Program-made: the position numbers and the translations under genes
Shown here: piece after piece, positions 9,430-16,993 of the stretch
How the letters are laid out: each line of letters starts with the position of its first letter
How positions within the stretch are numbered: position 1 is the first letter of the stretch
Notes under the pieces: generated by a model
Seen by the model: only the letters and a program-made list of their open reading frames with translations
Databases searched by the model: none
Told to the model about the DNA's origin: nothing
Source: Mesorhizobium sp. PAMC28654
Lineage (GTDB): Bacteria > Pseudomonadota > Alphaproteobacteria > Rhizobiales > Rhizobiaceae
Length of the DNA: 64,000 nt
Reading direction: 5' to 3'
Assembly (NCBI RefSeq): GCF_020616515.1
Contig: NZ_CP085135.1
Location: forward strand, 2,232,001-2,296,000

Positions 9430-9777
9430 CTACTTCACCGCCTGCTCATAAACATCCGGCTTGAAACCGACGAGAATCCGGTCGCCAAGCTCCAGCACCG
9501 GCCGCTTGATCATCGTCGGCTTGGCCAGCATCAGCGCCTTGGCCTTCTTTTCGTCCAGCCCTTGCTTGTCCTTATCCGCCAATTCCCGAAACGTCGTGCT
9601 CGCCTTGTTCAGCAGGACTTCCCAGCCGACCTTGCCGACCCAGCCATCCAGCCGCTTCGCGTCCAGCCCCTCAGCCCTGTAATCGTGAAAGCGGTAGACG
9701 ACATCATGGCTTTCCAGCCAGACGCGCGCCTTCCTGATCGTGTCGCAGGTGGTGATGCCGTACATCGTGGTCGTCAA
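9430..9777 (-). CDS. ArsC/Spx-family (YffB-like) reductase
   Basis: A TTG at 9777 with AAGGGAAG just upstream gives a 115-residue product starting MTTTMYGITTCDTIRKA, which matches the usual start of this family (x-Y-G-I-x-x-C-D-T). An ATG at 9765 is the alternative. The thioredoxin-like fold carries a single Cys in ITTCDT and the late motif PTMIKRPVLELGDRILVGF. That matches the Spx/YffB branch of arsenate reductase-like proteins, not classical ArsC with a full arsenate site. The role is probably glutathione-dependent thiol reduction. It has no arsenic-resistance neighbours. Confidence 0.85.
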   Translation of the reverse strand: MTTTMYGITTCDTIRKARVWLESHDVVYRFHDYRAEGLDAKRLDGWVGKVGWEVLLNKASTTFRELADKDKQGLDEKKAKALMLAKPTMIKRPVLELGDRILVGFKPDVYEQAVK

Positions 9778-9869
9778 AGCGTGCTTCCCTTGGGCTGACA
9801 AGTCGAATCCGTCCCCCAACCTAAAACCGCCCTTCCCGCTTTGCCAGCACCTCATGTCCGATCTCGTAA

Positions 9870-10063
9870 ATTTTGAGGCTGCCCTCGGCAGAGCCCTTCA
9901 TCACCCCGGTCATTTCCTTCCAGCCGGACGGCAAGGCACGCGCTACACCGCCACAGCCATCCACCGCGACGAGGCTACTCGCAAGAACCATGAAGAGATG
10001 GGATTCTTCGACGGCTGGCGCACGGTGCTCGATCAGCTTGCGGAGCACGTGAAGACGATTTGA
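9870..10063 (+). pseudogene. Truncated, frameshifted SRPBCC (AHSA1-like) gene
   Basis: One frame reads AEPFITPVISFQPDGK up to about 9934, then a -1 shift leads into GTRYTATAIHRDEATRKNHE and on through EMGFFDGW to the stop at 10063. Together these are the C-terminal third of an SRPBCC/Aha1-domain protein as found in many rhizobia. A stop codon in the first frame (9867-9869) and the absence of the N-terminal two thirds show that it is a remnant. The overlapping minus-strand frame at 9821-10048 has no family features. No function is expected. Confidence 0.7.
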
Positions 10064-10076
10064 GAGTTCGGACCGA

Positions 10077-10691
10077 CTACGATACCGCTATCAAGGGCCA
10101 ATGGTCCAGAAAGAGGTATTTTGTCAGACCGCGCATGCTGTGAACAAAGGTGAAGTCACAGGCAACGAAGCTGATCGGGTCGATGGGCTGCCGAGGGATA
10201 AACTTTTGATCGTAAGCGAGCGTCAGATGCGGAACGAAACCATCCGACGCTTTGAGCCCATTCTTTAGCATCTCTGCGCCAAGCAATTTGTGGAGTTGGA
10301 AAACCGGTCCATCGTCTGCCAACAACACAAACGGGCGATGAGGCGGCCTGCCTCCAGTCGCCAGACGACCGGAAAAGCTGCCGACACTGCCAAACGTGAC
10401 CTCGAATGCAGGCATGTGAACATGCTGGCCCGATCGTGATGCCGCAAAGACGATCTTTGACCGCAGCCGCCTGTAGTCACCAGCATGCTGCAGGCTCAGA
10501 TGGAACCGTTCAACCGACAGCAGCGATCCAACTATCCCATGTTGATGGCAAAGCTGCCTCTGCAGATTGGCGAAGGAACCATAGTACCGAGGCTGCAAAA
10601 ACAACCCGAAGAAGGCACGATCCGGCCGTTTCGGCTGGCGCGGCGGCACTGGCATGCCAAAATCGAATTCACCTTGCCGATACATACGCAC
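10077..10691 (-). CDS. 2'-5' RNA ligase family protein (LigT/ThpR)
   Basis: The 204-residue protein has the paired HxT/Sx motifs of the 2H phosphoesterase superfamily: HLSL at residues 64-67 and HLTL at 155-158, spaced as in LigT/ThpR. Such enzymes act on 2',3'-cyclic phosphate or 2'-5' linked RNA ends, and in bacteria as RNA cyclic phosphodiesterases. The N-terminal MRMYRQGEFDFGMPVPPRQP is an unstructured lead. The gene stands alone, 87 bp after the aldehyde dehydrogenase, and a perfect alphaproteobacterial SOS box lies 37 bp upstream of its start. That suggests LexA-controlled expression after DNA damage. Confidence 0.87.
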   Translation of the reverse strand: MRMYRQGEFDFGMPVPPRQPKRPDRAFFGLFLQPRYYGSFANLQRQLCHQHGIVGSLLSVERFHLSLQHAGDYRRLRSKIVFAASRSGQHVHMPAFEVTFGSVGSFSGRLATGGRPPHRPFVLLADDGPVFQLHKLLGAEMLKNGLKASDGFVPHLTLAYDQKFIPRQPIDPISFVACDFTFVHSMRGLTKYLFLDHWPLIAVS

Positions 10692-10727
10692 ACGCCCGGC
10701 GAAGAACGCTCCTGTTTTGCTCTACCA

Positions 10728-10742
10728 GAACAAAACAGGAAC
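10728..10742 (-). promoter_or_regulatory. LexA (SOS) box
   Basis: GAACAAAACAGGAAC fits the alphaproteobacterial LexA site GAAC-N7-GAAC (reverse GTTC-N7-GTTC) exactly. It sits 37-51 bp before the start of the RNA ligase gene, the only gene reading away from this gap. Confidence 0.75.
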
Positions 10743-10777
10743 AATTCTTTGAGTCAAGCGTGGATTTAGCCCGAAGC

Positions 10778-12205
10778 TTACGCCCCGTAGCCGATGATGC
10801 CCTTGACTTCGAGGAAGTCGTGGATCGCCCAATCGGCGTATTCGCGGCCGTTGCCCGACTGCTTGTAGCCGCCGAAGGGCGCGAAGGTGTCCCATTCCGG
10901 ATAGTTGATCGAGACCTGTCCGGCGCGCAGCTGTCCGGCCACCTTGCGAGCACGGTCGATATCCCCCGACTGCACATAGGCAGCGAGGCCATAGACCGTA
11001 TCGTTGGCGATCTTCACCGCATCATCATCGTCATTGTAGGAGATGACCGACAGCACCGGCCCAAAGATCTCCTCCTTTTCGATGGTCATGCCCGGCGTGA
11101 CGTGGCCGAACACGGTTGGCCGCACATAATAGCCGCGGTTGAGGTGTTCCGGCCGGCCGGGACCGCCGGTGACCAGCGTGGCGCCTTCCTTGATGCCGGC
11201 CTCGATCAGCCGCTGGATCTTGTCGTACTGGATGTTCGAGACAACCGGTCCGAGCTTGGTATCTTCCGAGCGGGGATCACCGACATTGTGCGCTTCGGCT
11301 GCCTTCTTGGCGATGGCAAGCGCCTCGTCGTGACGGGCGGCCGGCACCAGCATGCGGGTCGGCGCATCGCAGGACTGGCCGCTGTTGCCGAAGCAACCCT
11401 CGACGCCCTTGCGCACCGCCGTTTCGAAATCGGCATCGGGTAGAACGATGTTGGCCGACTTGCCGCCGAGCTCCTGCGCCACGCGCTTGACCGTCTCGGC
11501 CGCCGTCTTGGCGACGATGATGCCGGCGCGGGTCGAGCCGGTGAACGATACCATGTCGACATCGGGATGGCCGGCCATGATCTGGCCGACATCCGGGCCG
11601 TTGCCGTTGACCATGTTGTAGACACCCTTAGGCACGCCGGCGGCCTGCATGACTTCCGAGAAGACAATGCCGCTGATCGGCGCGATCTCGGAGGGCTTGA
11701 GCACGACGGTGCAGCCGGCGGCGATGGCCGGCGCCACCTTGCAGACGATCTGGTTCAGCGGCCAGTTCCATGGCGTGATCAGCGCGCAGACGCCGATCGG
11801 CTCCTTGATAACCATGGTGCCGCCGCGCTTCTCCGAGAATTCATAATCCTCCAGCGCCTTGATGGTGGCTTCCATGTGCGCCCTGCCCGCCCAGGCCTGC
11901 GCCTCGCGTGCCCAGGTGATCGGTGCGCCCATCTCATGGCTGACGGCCTGGGCGATGTCCTCGTAGCGCTCGTTGTAGACTTCGAGGATGCGCTTCAGGA
12001 GCTTCAGGCGCTCCGCCTTGCTGGTCTGCGAAAAGGACGGAAACGCGGCCTTGGCGGCAGCGACAGCCTTGTCGACATCGGCCTTCGAGCCGACGGAAAT
12101 CTTCGTATAGGCCTCTTCGGTGGACGGGTCGATGACGTCGAGCGTCGCTGGCACCACGGGTGCCACCCATTTGCCGTCGATGAAGAAGTTGAGATGATTG
12201 CTCAC
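10778..12205 (-). CDS. NAD(P)-dependent aldehyde dehydrogenase
   Basis: A GTG at 12205 behind CGGAG gives 475 residues starting MSNHLNFFIDGKWVAP, the normal family N-terminus. A longer ATG form would overlap the ATPase gene. The catalytic Cys is in NSGQSCDAPTRM (about residue 279), the general base Glu in QELGGKSAN (about 245), and the oxyanion Asn in TPWNWPLNQ (about 147). It is the last gene of the polyamine operon, so the likely job is oxidation of the aminoaldehyde made by the FAD oxidoreductase, for example 4-aminobutanal or its gamma-glutamyl form. The family call is firm; the substrate is inferred from context. Confidence 0.93.
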   Translation of the reverse strand: MSNHLNFFIDGKWVAPVVPATLDVIDPSTEEAYTKISVGSKADVDKAVAAAKAAFPSFSQTSKAERLKLLKRILEVYNERYEDIAQAVSHEMGAPITWAREAQAWAGRAHMEATIKALEDYEFSEKRGGTMVIKEPIGVCALITPWNWPLNQIVCKVAPAIAAGCTVVLKPSEIAPISGIVFSEVMQAAGVPKGVYNMVNGNGPDVGQIMAGHPDVDMVSFTGSTRAGIIVAKTAAETVKRVAQELGGKSANIVLPDADFETAVRKGVEGCFGNSGQSCDAPTRMLVPAARHDEALAIAKKAAEAHNVGDPRSEDTKLGPVVSNIQYDKIQRLIEAGIKEGATLVTGGPGRPEHLNRGYYVRPTVFGHVTPGMTIEKEEIFGPVLSVISYNDDDDAVKIANDTVYGLAAYVQSGDIDRARKVAGQLRAGQVSINYPEWDTFAPFGGYKQSGNGREYADWAIHDFLEVKGIIGYGA

Positions 12206-12242
12206 AGGGTAATACTCCGGTTTTTGGAAATGGATGGGCAGT

Positions 12243-13328
12243 TTATGCGGAGAGCATAGGGCAGTTAGCGCCACGGCGCAGGCTGATATGCGCCACGTCG
12301 CCGGCGCTGAATTGAAAACCTTCGGCCTGGCGCGGTGCGTCGATCACCAACGGCATACCTTGCCCCAGTTCGGCATGAAGGCGCAATGTGCGGCCGTGAA
12401 AGACGACGCTGTTGACGCGCGCCGGTGCGGTGCCGGTCGAGGCTTCGGTGGCCGCCAGCAAATCCTCGGGACGCACGCCGATGGTCCGCACTTCGCCTTC
12501 GCCCGGCGACTGGCCCGTGTCCGAGACGGCTTCCAGCGGCAGTGCGCCAGCGGCGAAACGCAAGCGATAGCCGTCGCGGCCGACAAAACGTGACTGCAGC
12601 AGGTTCATCGTGCCGATGAAGCTGGCGACGAATTTGGTCGCGGGCCGGTCATAGAGCGTGGCCGGCGGCGCGATCTGCTCGATGCGCCCCTTGTTCATGA
12701 CGACGATGCGGTCGGAGATCGACAGCGCTTCCGTCTGGTCGTGGGTAACCATGACGAAGGTGGTGCCTAGTCGGGATTGCAACCGCTTCAGCTCGACCTG
12801 CATCTGTTCGCGCAGATGCGCGTCGAGAGCCGACAGCGGTTCGTCAAGCAAAAGCACACGCGGCTCGCAAACGATGGCGCGGGCGAGCGCCACGCGCTGA
12901 CGCTGGCCGCCCGATAGCTCGGACACGCGGGCGCCGATCTTGTCGGCAAGGCCGACCATCTCGAGGGCCTCGCCAACGCGCTTTACCTGTTCGCCGCCGG
13001 AGAGTTTTCGCAACGACAGGCCGAAACCGACATTTTCGGTGACGTTCATGTGCGGAAACAGCGCATAGTCCTGGAACACGGTGTTGACCGGCCGGTCGAA
13101 GGGCCGGAGCGCGGTAATGTCGCGTCCCTCGAGCAGCACCTTGCCGCTCGACGGGCTTTCGAACCCGGCGATGACCCGCAGGCTGGTGGTCTTGCCGCAG
13201 CCGGATGGCCCCAACAGGGTCAGGAATTCGCCTCGGACGATGTCGAGATCGACGGCGTCGAGGCCGACAATGCCGCCGGGGAAAAGCTTCGAGACCGCCT
13301 GGAGCCGGACGAGAGGATCAGGCGCCAT
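12243..13328 (-). CDS. Polyamine-type ABC transporter ATPase (PotA-like)
   Basis: ATG at 13328, preceded by GAGG, gives 361 residues and overlaps the end of the XRE-cupin gene by 11 bp. Walker A GPSGCGKT is at about 40-47, LSGGQRQRVALARA at about 138, Walker B VLLLDEPLSALD at about 160, and the switch His in MVTHDQTEAL. A C-terminal TOBE domain follows (VRPEDLLAA). It energises uptake together with the two permeases and binding protein upstream in the same operon. VNTVFQDYALFPHM is characteristic of the PotA/FbpC/MalK importers. Confidence 0.94.
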   Translation of the reverse strand: MAPDPLVRLQAVSKLFPGGIVGLDAVDLDIVRGEFLTLLGPSGCGKTTSLRVIAGFESPSSGKVLLEGRDITALRPFDRPVNTVFQDYALFPHMNVTENVGFGLSLRKLSGGEQVKRVGEALEMVGLADKIGARVSELSGGQRQRVALARAIVCEPRVLLLDEPLSALDAHLREQMQVELKRLQSRLGTTFVMVTHDQTEALSISDRIVVMNKGRIEQIAPPATLYDRPATKFVASFIGTMNLLQSRFVGRDGYRLRFAAGALPLEAVSDTGQSPGEGEVRTIGVRPEDLLAATEASTGTAPARVNSVVFHGRTLRLHAELGQGMPLVIDAPRQAEGFQFSAGDVAHISLRRGANCPMLSA

Positions 13329-13929
13329 CGCGAACCTCGGAAGGTTTTGTTGTGTTGACCCACAGGATCTGGCAACGCTCGGTGCCCGGGTTGCGGAAGG
13401 CGTGCAAAAGCGTGCTCTTGAAGGCAAAGCTGTCGCCGGTTTTCAGCACGTATTTCGTGGAATCGACAATCAGCTCGACCTCGCCCGACAGGACGAAGCC
13501 GAATTCATGACCGGCATGGGCATAGGCTTCGGCAGTGCCGCCACTCGCTTCCACCGTCACCAGCATCCCGGTCAGCGTAGCGCCTGGCGGTGACAGCAGC
13601 GCCTTGGCGATGCCTTCCGACTTCACCGGGATCGAGCGACGGCTGTTGGCGCGCACGCAATAGAGATCGTTGACGGCGTCATTACCGTCGGTGATCAGCG
13701 CCGACGGTTCGACGTCGAGGGCCGCGGCGAGCGGCCAGATCACCTTGACGCGCAGCGAGGACATGCCGCGCTCGATCTGGCTGAGCGCGCCGATCGACAC
13801 GCCGGCTTTTGCCGCAAGATCAGCCAGCGACAGCTTGCGCTCCAGCCGCAGCGCCCGCACGCGCCGACCGACCCGCACATCGGCATCGTCCTTTGGCTTT
13901 TCAGCGGGTTCGTCCAGAACATCCATCAA
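13318..13929 (-). CDS. XRE-cupin transcriptional regulator (PuuR-like)
   Basis: The 203 residues hold an XRE helix-turn-helix (about 19-75; LADLAAKAGVSIGALSQIER) and a C-terminal cupin (about 125-195; YAHAGHEFGFVLSGEVEL). This fusion is the architecture of PuuR, the putrescine-responsive repressor. The gene is embedded in the transport operon between the binding-protein gene and the ATPase gene, which is unusual and suggests autoregulation. The twin TTTCA-N6-TGAAA palindromes upstream of the oxidoreductase and permease genes are the best candidate operators. The ligand is probably a polyamine, by context. Confidence 0.9.
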   Translation of the reverse strand: MMDVLDEPAEKPKDDADVRVGRRVRALRLERKLSLADLAAKAGVSIGALSQIERGMSSLRVKVIWPLAAALDVEPSALITDGNDAVNDLYCVRANSRRSIPVKSEGIAKALLSPPGATLTGMLVTVEASGGTAEAYAHAGHEFGFVLSGEVELIVDSTKYVLKTGDSFAFKSTLLHAFRNPGTERCQILWVNTTKPSEVRDGA

Positions 13930-13978
13930 GTCGTGGCCTCGTTTGCCGCATCCGCACTCTTACAAAAACTTACGCTGC

Positions 13979-14045
13979 CCCTCACCCTTACCTTCTCCCC
14001 CGTCACTATACGGGGAGAAGGTGCCGGCAGGTGGATGAGGGGCGG
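13979..14045. repeat. Rhizobial mosaic palindrome
   Basis: ACCTTCTCCCC (13992-14002) and GGGGAGAAGGT (14014-14024) form an 11-bp perfect stem, flanked by an outer CCCCTCA / TGAGGGG pair. This is the RIME-type intergenic element common in rhizobia. It lies in the 163-bp gap after the binding-protein gene, where it may also stabilise or end the upstream message. Confidence 0.75.
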
Positions 14046-14092
14046 CGCAAACTTCAGCAATTAGTCGTCTCCAGTACCATTCAAGCTGAAGC

Positions 14093-15163
14093 TCACCCGC
14101 CAGCCTTCACCTTTTCAAACATCTTCGCCACGTCGTCATTCTGTTTCATCGGTCCGGTGAAGATGGTGCTCTTCAGCATTACCTCCGGATCAGACGGCAG
14201 CTGCAGCTTCTCCAGTTCATCCTTCGGCACGCCCGCGAAAGCGGTGCTGAGCGAGCTGCCATAGCCATAAGATTCGATCAGGAATTTGCCCGAGTCGGCA
14301 TCCAGCCGGCTGTTGATGAAGTCATAGGCGAGGTCAACGTTCTTTGCATCCTTGAGCATGACGAAGCCGCAGGCCCAGGTCAGCATGCCTTCCTTCGGTT
14401 TCATGAACTCTACGGGAACGCCTTGCTTCTTGAGCGATGTCGCCGACGCGTTCCAGGTCATGGCGGCGACCAGTTGGCCGCTGGCCAGCGCCTGCTCCAC
14501 CGAGGTCATGTCGGTGGTGTAGTTGGAGAGCAGCGGACGCTGCTCGCGCAACTTTGCCGCAACCTTGTCCATCTGCTCGGGCGTCATGTCGAAGGGATTG
14601 ACGCCAGCGAGCAGCGCCGCGACGATCGGCGTGTCATGCACGGCGTCGATGGTCGCCATGCGGCCGGCATATTGCTTGTCCCACAGAAGGTTCCAGCTCG
14701 CCTCGGGGTTCTTCACCAGATCGGTGCGGTAGAGGATCGAGGTGTTGCCCCAGTCCCACGGCACCATCCAGACCTTGCCATCGCCGGCCTGCAGGTCGGG
14801 CAGGTTCTTGAAGACGGGGAAGATGGAATCCCAGTTCTTGATGCGCTTAGTGTCGATCGGCTGCAGCAGGCCTTCCTTGTTCCAGCGCGCCACCTTGTCG
14901 TAGCAGGGGTGCGCGATGTCAGGGCGGAAGCCGGCCTTGACCTTGGTGAAGGCGTCGTCGTCATCCCCGAAGATCGAGGCCTCGACGCCATCAGGGTGCG
15001 TGGCGAGGAAGCTCTTGTTGAAGTCGGGCAGTTCGTAGCCTGACCAGGTGAAATATTGCAGCTTGTCGCCGGCGAAAGCGACGGTCGATGAGAGTGCCAG
15101 CGCAAACGCTGTCAGCCCGGCGCAAACTGTCTTCGCGGAGATCGATTTCAAGTCGAATGCCAT
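14093..15163 (-). CDS. Polyamine ABC transporter periplasmic binding protein
   Basis: ATG at 15163 behind AGAGGAGAA gives 356 residues, overlapping the upstream permease by 16 bp. A signal peptide runs to about residue 31 (STVAFAG). The mature start DKLQYFTWSGYELPDFNKSF matches the PotD/PotF-type binding proteins (type 2 periplasmic fold), as do WMVPWDWGNTSILYRTDL and VDLAYDFINSRLD. It captures putrescine- or spermidine-like cations in the periplasm for the two permeases. Specificity is inferred from the neighbouring amine oxidoreductase and aldehyde dehydrogenase. A longer frame toward 15862 is only an overlap artefact. Confidence 0.92.
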   Translation of the reverse strand: MAFDLKSISAKTVCAGLTAFALALSSTVAFAGDKLQYFTWSGYELPDFNKSFLATHPDGVEASIFGDDDDAFTKVKAGFRPDIAHPCYDKVARWNKEGLLQPIDTKRIKNWDSIFPVFKNLPDLQAGDGKVWMVPWDWGNTSILYRTDLVKNPEASWNLLWDKQYAGRMATIDAVHDTPIVAALLAGVNPFDMTPEQMDKVAAKLREQRPLLSNYTTDMTSVEQALASGQLVAAMTWNASATSLKKQGVPVEFMKPKEGMLTWACGFVMLKDAKNVDLAYDFINSRLDADSGKFLIESYGYGSSLSTAFAGVPKDELEKLQLPSDPEVMLKSTIFTGPMKQNDDVAKMFEKVKAGG

Positions 15164-16023
15164 TGCAGTTCTCCTCTTTCGTTTTGTTTTGGTTGTGATG
15201 GGTCCAACGGTCTTGGTGCGGCCGCGGCCACGCCGCGATGGCGCAGGATTTCGGCAAGGCCGGCGATGATGAAGGACACGGCGAGGATCGACGTTCCCAA
15301 CGCCATGACGGTCGGCAGCGATTTGGGGAAGCGCAGTTGGCTCCAGATGTAGAGCGGCAGGGTCGGCTCGGTGCCGGCAAGGAAAAAGACGACGATGAAT
15401 TCGTCGAAGGAGATCAGGAAGGCCAGCATGAAGGCTGAGATGATGGCCGGCAGGCTGAGCGGCAGCATGACCCGCCGGAACGTCGTCCAATCGGAAGCCC
15501 CGAGATCGAGGGCCGCCTCGCGAATGGTCTTGGGGATAGCGGCGAAGCGGCTGCGCATGATCACCACCGTCGTCGGCAGCGCCACAAGGATGTGGCCGAG
15601 AACGATGGCGATCCGCGATGGCCCGAGACCGATCAGGTTGATGAGGATCAGCAGGGAGATGCCGACGATGACGCCGGGGATCAGGATCGGCAGCCTGGCA
15701 ATGGCGCTGATAGTGGCGGACAGGGACGAGCGGCCATAGAGATCCATGTAGGAGACGGTGATGCCGCACAGCGTCGCACCCGTGCCGGCCACCGCACCGA
15801 TGATCAGGCTGTTCAAGAGCGCGCCCGAGAGCGCCGGGTTGCCGAACAAGGTCGCGTACCACTGAAGAGTGAAGCCCTGCAGCGGAAACGCGGCCTGAAT
15901 GGAATCATTGAAGGAAAACAATGGGATCAGCGCCACCGGCAGATACAGGAAGACAAGATAGGCGAGCACATAGAGGCCAAGCCAGCGGCCGCTTTTGTTT
16001 GCATCCGCGCGTCCGGCACTCAT
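15148..16023 (-). CDS. Polyamine-type ABC permease (PotC-like)
   Basis: The 291-residue protein has six hydrophobic helices and the EAA loop EAALDLGASDWTTFRRVMLP, which docks the ATPase. FDEFIVVFFLAGTEPTLPLY is diagnostic of the PotC/second permease of polyamine importers. Its start overlaps the stop of the first permease by 4 bp (ATGA), and its end overlaps the start of the binding-protein gene, so the three are co-translated. Confidence 0.92.
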   Translation of the reverse strand: MSAGRADANKSGRWLGLYVLAYLVFLYLPVALIPLFSFNDSIQAAFPLQGFTLQWYATLFGNPALSGALLNSLIIGAVAGTGATLCGITVSYMDLYGRSSLSATISAIARLPILIPGVIVGISLLILINLIGLGPSRIAIVLGHILVALPTTVVIMRSRFAAIPKTIREAALDLGASDWTTFRRVMLPLSLPAIISAFMLAFLISFDEFIVVFFLAGTEPTLPLYIWSQLRFPKSLPTVMALGTSILAVSFIIAGLAEILRHRGVAAAAPRPLDPSQPKQNERGELQWHST

Positions 16024-16904
16024 GTGCGGCTGCCAAATCTGCGGTCGGCACCGCGCGCGACCAGAACCACGCAGAGGATGACCAGCATGACGCAGACCGA
16101 AAGCGCGGCGCCAAACGGCCAGTCATTGGCCTTGCCGAACTGCGACTGGATCAGCGTGCCGATCATGGTGCTGGCCGGGCCGCCGACAAGCGCCGGCGTG
16201 ACATAGTCGCCAACAGTCGGCACGAAGACGACGAGGGCCGCCGCCAGCACGCCGGGCATCGAATTCGGCAGGACGACCCGGCGGAAGCTGGTGAAGGGTC
16301 TTGCACCAAGATCGGAAGCAGCCTCGAGCAGCGATTTCGGGATCGTCTCCAGCGCCACATAGATCGGCAGGATGGCGAAGGGCGCGTAGGCATGCGCGAG
16401 GGTGACGACCACGGCCGCCGGCGTGTTGAGGAAGGCCAGCGTCGGTTCCGACCAGACGCCGCTTTCGATCAGCGCCGAGTTCAGCACGCCATTGTAGGCG
16501 AGCACGATCTTCCAGGCGAAGACGCGCAGCAGATAGCTGGTCCAGAACGGCAGCGTCACCAGGAACAGCAGCAGGCCGCGCCGCCGCCCGGCATGGAAAG
16601 CGAGATAATAGGCGACGGGATAGGCGGTAACGACCGTTGCCAGCGTCACCAGGCCCGCGATGATCAACGAGCGCAACGTCACCGTCCAGTATAGCGGGTC
16701 GGACACCACTGTGACGAAGTTGGCCACGCTGAAGCCAACGCCCAGCAGCGACCCGTCATTGTTGCGGAAGGCAAGGAACAGCACGAGGCCGAGGGCAAAC
16801 AGGATCAGCAGGAAGGTGACCAACGCGCCGGGTAGCGACATGCCAAGCCGGAACCCCGAAGAGGATCGGGATGATGGCGGCGCTGCTACAACAATGGTCG
16901 ACAT
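16020..16904 (-). CDS. Polyamine-type ABC permease (PotB-like)
   Basis: The 294-residue membrane protein carries six helices and the EAA loop LEAASDLGARPFTSFRRVVL. NSMPGVLAAALVVFVPTVGD following it is the usual PotB/PotH signature. An N-terminal cytoplasmic tail of about 25 residues is serine-rich. It is the first of the transport genes. A TTTCA-N6-TGAAA palindrome lies 39 bp upstream, so it can be controlled separately from the oxidoreductase gene that precedes it by 89 bp. Confidence 0.92.
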   Translation of the reverse strand: MSTIVVAAPPSSRSSSGFRLGMSLPGALVTFLLILFALGLVLFLAFRNNDGSLLGVGFSVANFVTVVSDPLYWTVTLRSLIIAGLVTLATVVTAYPVAYYLAFHAGRRRGLLLFLVTLPFWTSYLLRVFAWKIVLAYNGVLNSALIESGVWSEPTLAFLNTPAAVVVTLAHAYAPFAILPIYVALETIPKSLLEAASDLGARPFTSFRRVVLPNSMPGVLAAALVVFVPTVGDYVTPALVGGPASTMIGTLIQSQFGKANDWPFGAALSVCVMLVILCVVLVARGADRRFGSRT

Positions 16905-16942
16905 CGACCTGCCCGTCGGAATTTTGAAATTTCCTAAAAATT

Positions 16943-16958
16943 TTTCATATTAATGAAA
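16943..16958. promoter_or_regulatory. Palindromic operator, probably for XRE-cupin regulator
   Basis: TTTCATATTAATGAAA is a perfect TTTCA-N6-TGAAA palindrome, 39 bp upstream of the first permease start in an AT-rich 89-bp gap. The same pattern recurs at 18322-18337. Confidence 0.6.
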
Positions 16959-16993
16959 CTGTCAAGCTTATTCATGAACGACCGGAATAAGCC

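Noticed and set aside
9821..10048. 75-codon minus-strand frame beside the ArsC-like gene
   Set aside because: The plus strand carries the recognisable SRPBCC remnant; the minus frame has no motif.
10406..11443. 345-codon plus-strand frame across the RNA ligase and aldehyde dehydrogenase genes
   Set aside because: It spans the SOS-box gap and is antisense to two real genes; composition is shadow-like.
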